Below are positions 46,781 to 47,500 of a stretch of 47,500 bases of DNA, in pieces. Origin of the DNA: Symbiodinium natans (taxonomy: Eukaryota > Sar > Dinophyceae > Suessiales > Symbiodiniaceae); NCBI GenBank assembly GCA_905221605.1, contig CAJNDS010002587.1, positions 1 to 47,500 of the forward strand, written 5' to 3'. A program made the position numbers and the translations under genes. Each line of letters begins with the position of its first letter. Position 1 is the stretch's first letter. The notes under the pieces were generated by a model. That model had not been told where the DNA came from, made no database searches, and saw only the letters and a list, made by a program, of their open reading frames with translations.

Positions 46781-47500
46781 GCGCCGCGGACGTGCGCATG
46801 TGCCGCACGCAGCCGGACGAAGAACCGGCGCAGGAGGGACTCGCAAACCGCGCTGCACCATGCTCCCCCGACACACAAGCACTGGGCCCCTCCGCCCTCG
46901 AGCTCACGATAGCGGGCTTATTGTTTGCGCCGCCGTGCCGCCGCCAGGGCGACGCCACCGCGTCAGGAACCCCGCCACGCAGGCTGCACCCCGCGGGACC
47001 GCGCCGTATATGATAAGGTCAAGCCTTTAGCGGTCGTCCGCTACAACCCGCGTCGCTGTAGTGTTGGCGCGCCACTGTTGGAGGGACGACGTGTCTTTCG
47101 TGGCGGACGGCGTCCCGCGCTACCTGGACCCATGCCTGCTCCCCTGTGCGAGCATGCCGTGAAGTGGTCGCCCAGCACGTCAACCTTGGCCTGGACTTTT
47201 TGGCTAACAGTGTGTGAATGAGAGCCCCTATAACAATATATTATTTTGTACTGGGCTGTGTTCACACACGTCCATCATCCAGACCAGGCGTTAACGGGGA
47301 CTGTCAGGGTCTCAAGGTGTGATGCGTAAACAAGCAGATTTGGCACATGCCGTAGGTTAGTCATGGAACCGCTACTTATCAGGGCGGCACAGAAGCACGT
47401 GCTTGGCAAGGAGATGGTTCGATGTTCGGTCCAGACGTCGCACCCAAAGACCACCACTTGGCACCACAGGTTCGTGGTTCTGGCAACTCAACGACGGATG
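46780..47500. other. GC-rich stretch with no recognised gene
   Basis: Open frames up to 130 codons occur on both strands, as expected from GC content. None shows a domain or exon structure that I recognise. Confidence 0.5.

Noticed and set aside
1-47500. CRISPR array or bacterial operon reading of the regular repeats
   Set aside because: Repeat spacing is irregular, units are telomeric, islands are exon-like with eukaryotic splice signals, and there are no cas-like genes.

Overview
The window looks like nuclear DNA of a dinoflagellate. Four signs point that way: plant-type telomere repeats (TTTAGGG/CCCTAAA); very short exons with GC-rich third codon positions; introns that start with GA or GC as often as GT and almost always end AG before a G; and fragments of the LINE-type reverse transcriptase typical of dinoflagellates. 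No tRNA, rRNA, CRISPR array or bacterial-type operon was seen. Long open frames in the CA/GT satellites and in the telomere arrays are artefacts of low-complexity sequence.

About 0-37.3 kb is a field of more than fifty telomere-type arrays in both orientations. It could be mistaken for a degenerate subtelomere, but the pieces between arrays are mostly exons. Read exon by exon they give: a minus-strand glycosyltransferase-like gene with a signal peptide (about 8.72 kb down to 0.08 kb); short unidentified genes at 10.3-11.0 (+), 11.1-11.4 (-), 13.9-15.8 (-) and 16.0-16.9 kb (-); a plus-strand gene starting with a signal peptide at 19.8 kb; long minus-strand exon chains at 26.3-21.9 and 33.6-26.6 kb; and plus-strand exons ending at 36.38 kb. 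The introns hold the telomere arrays and several families of terminal-inverted-repeat elements (introners, called A-J here).

38.2-42.0 kb is free of telomere arrays and holds the best gene of the window. It is a ten-exon minus-strand gene whose phases all close to give one 704-residue protein: an N-terminal NADAR domain, a middle region that may be ubiquitin-like, and a C-terminal ADP-ribosylglycohydrolase. Both enzymatic domains act on ADP-ribose, so it is probably a double ADP-ribose eraser. Several of its introns are copies of element families that also lie in the telomere-rich region.

42.7-44.15 kb is a large CA-rich satellite. 44.6-46.0 kb is a scrambled LINE with segments in alternating orientation. 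46.18-46.36 kb is a GTGTAT array followed by a possible reverse transcriptase remnant. The rest is GC-rich sequence I could not assign.

The most notable point is the link between telomere repeats, introners and splicing. Arrays sit inside introner copies, and telomere units form splice donors (CAG|GTTTAGGG). Exon models outside the NADAR gene are hand-made from open frames, splice motifs and phase; many are partial and some strands remain ambiguous.
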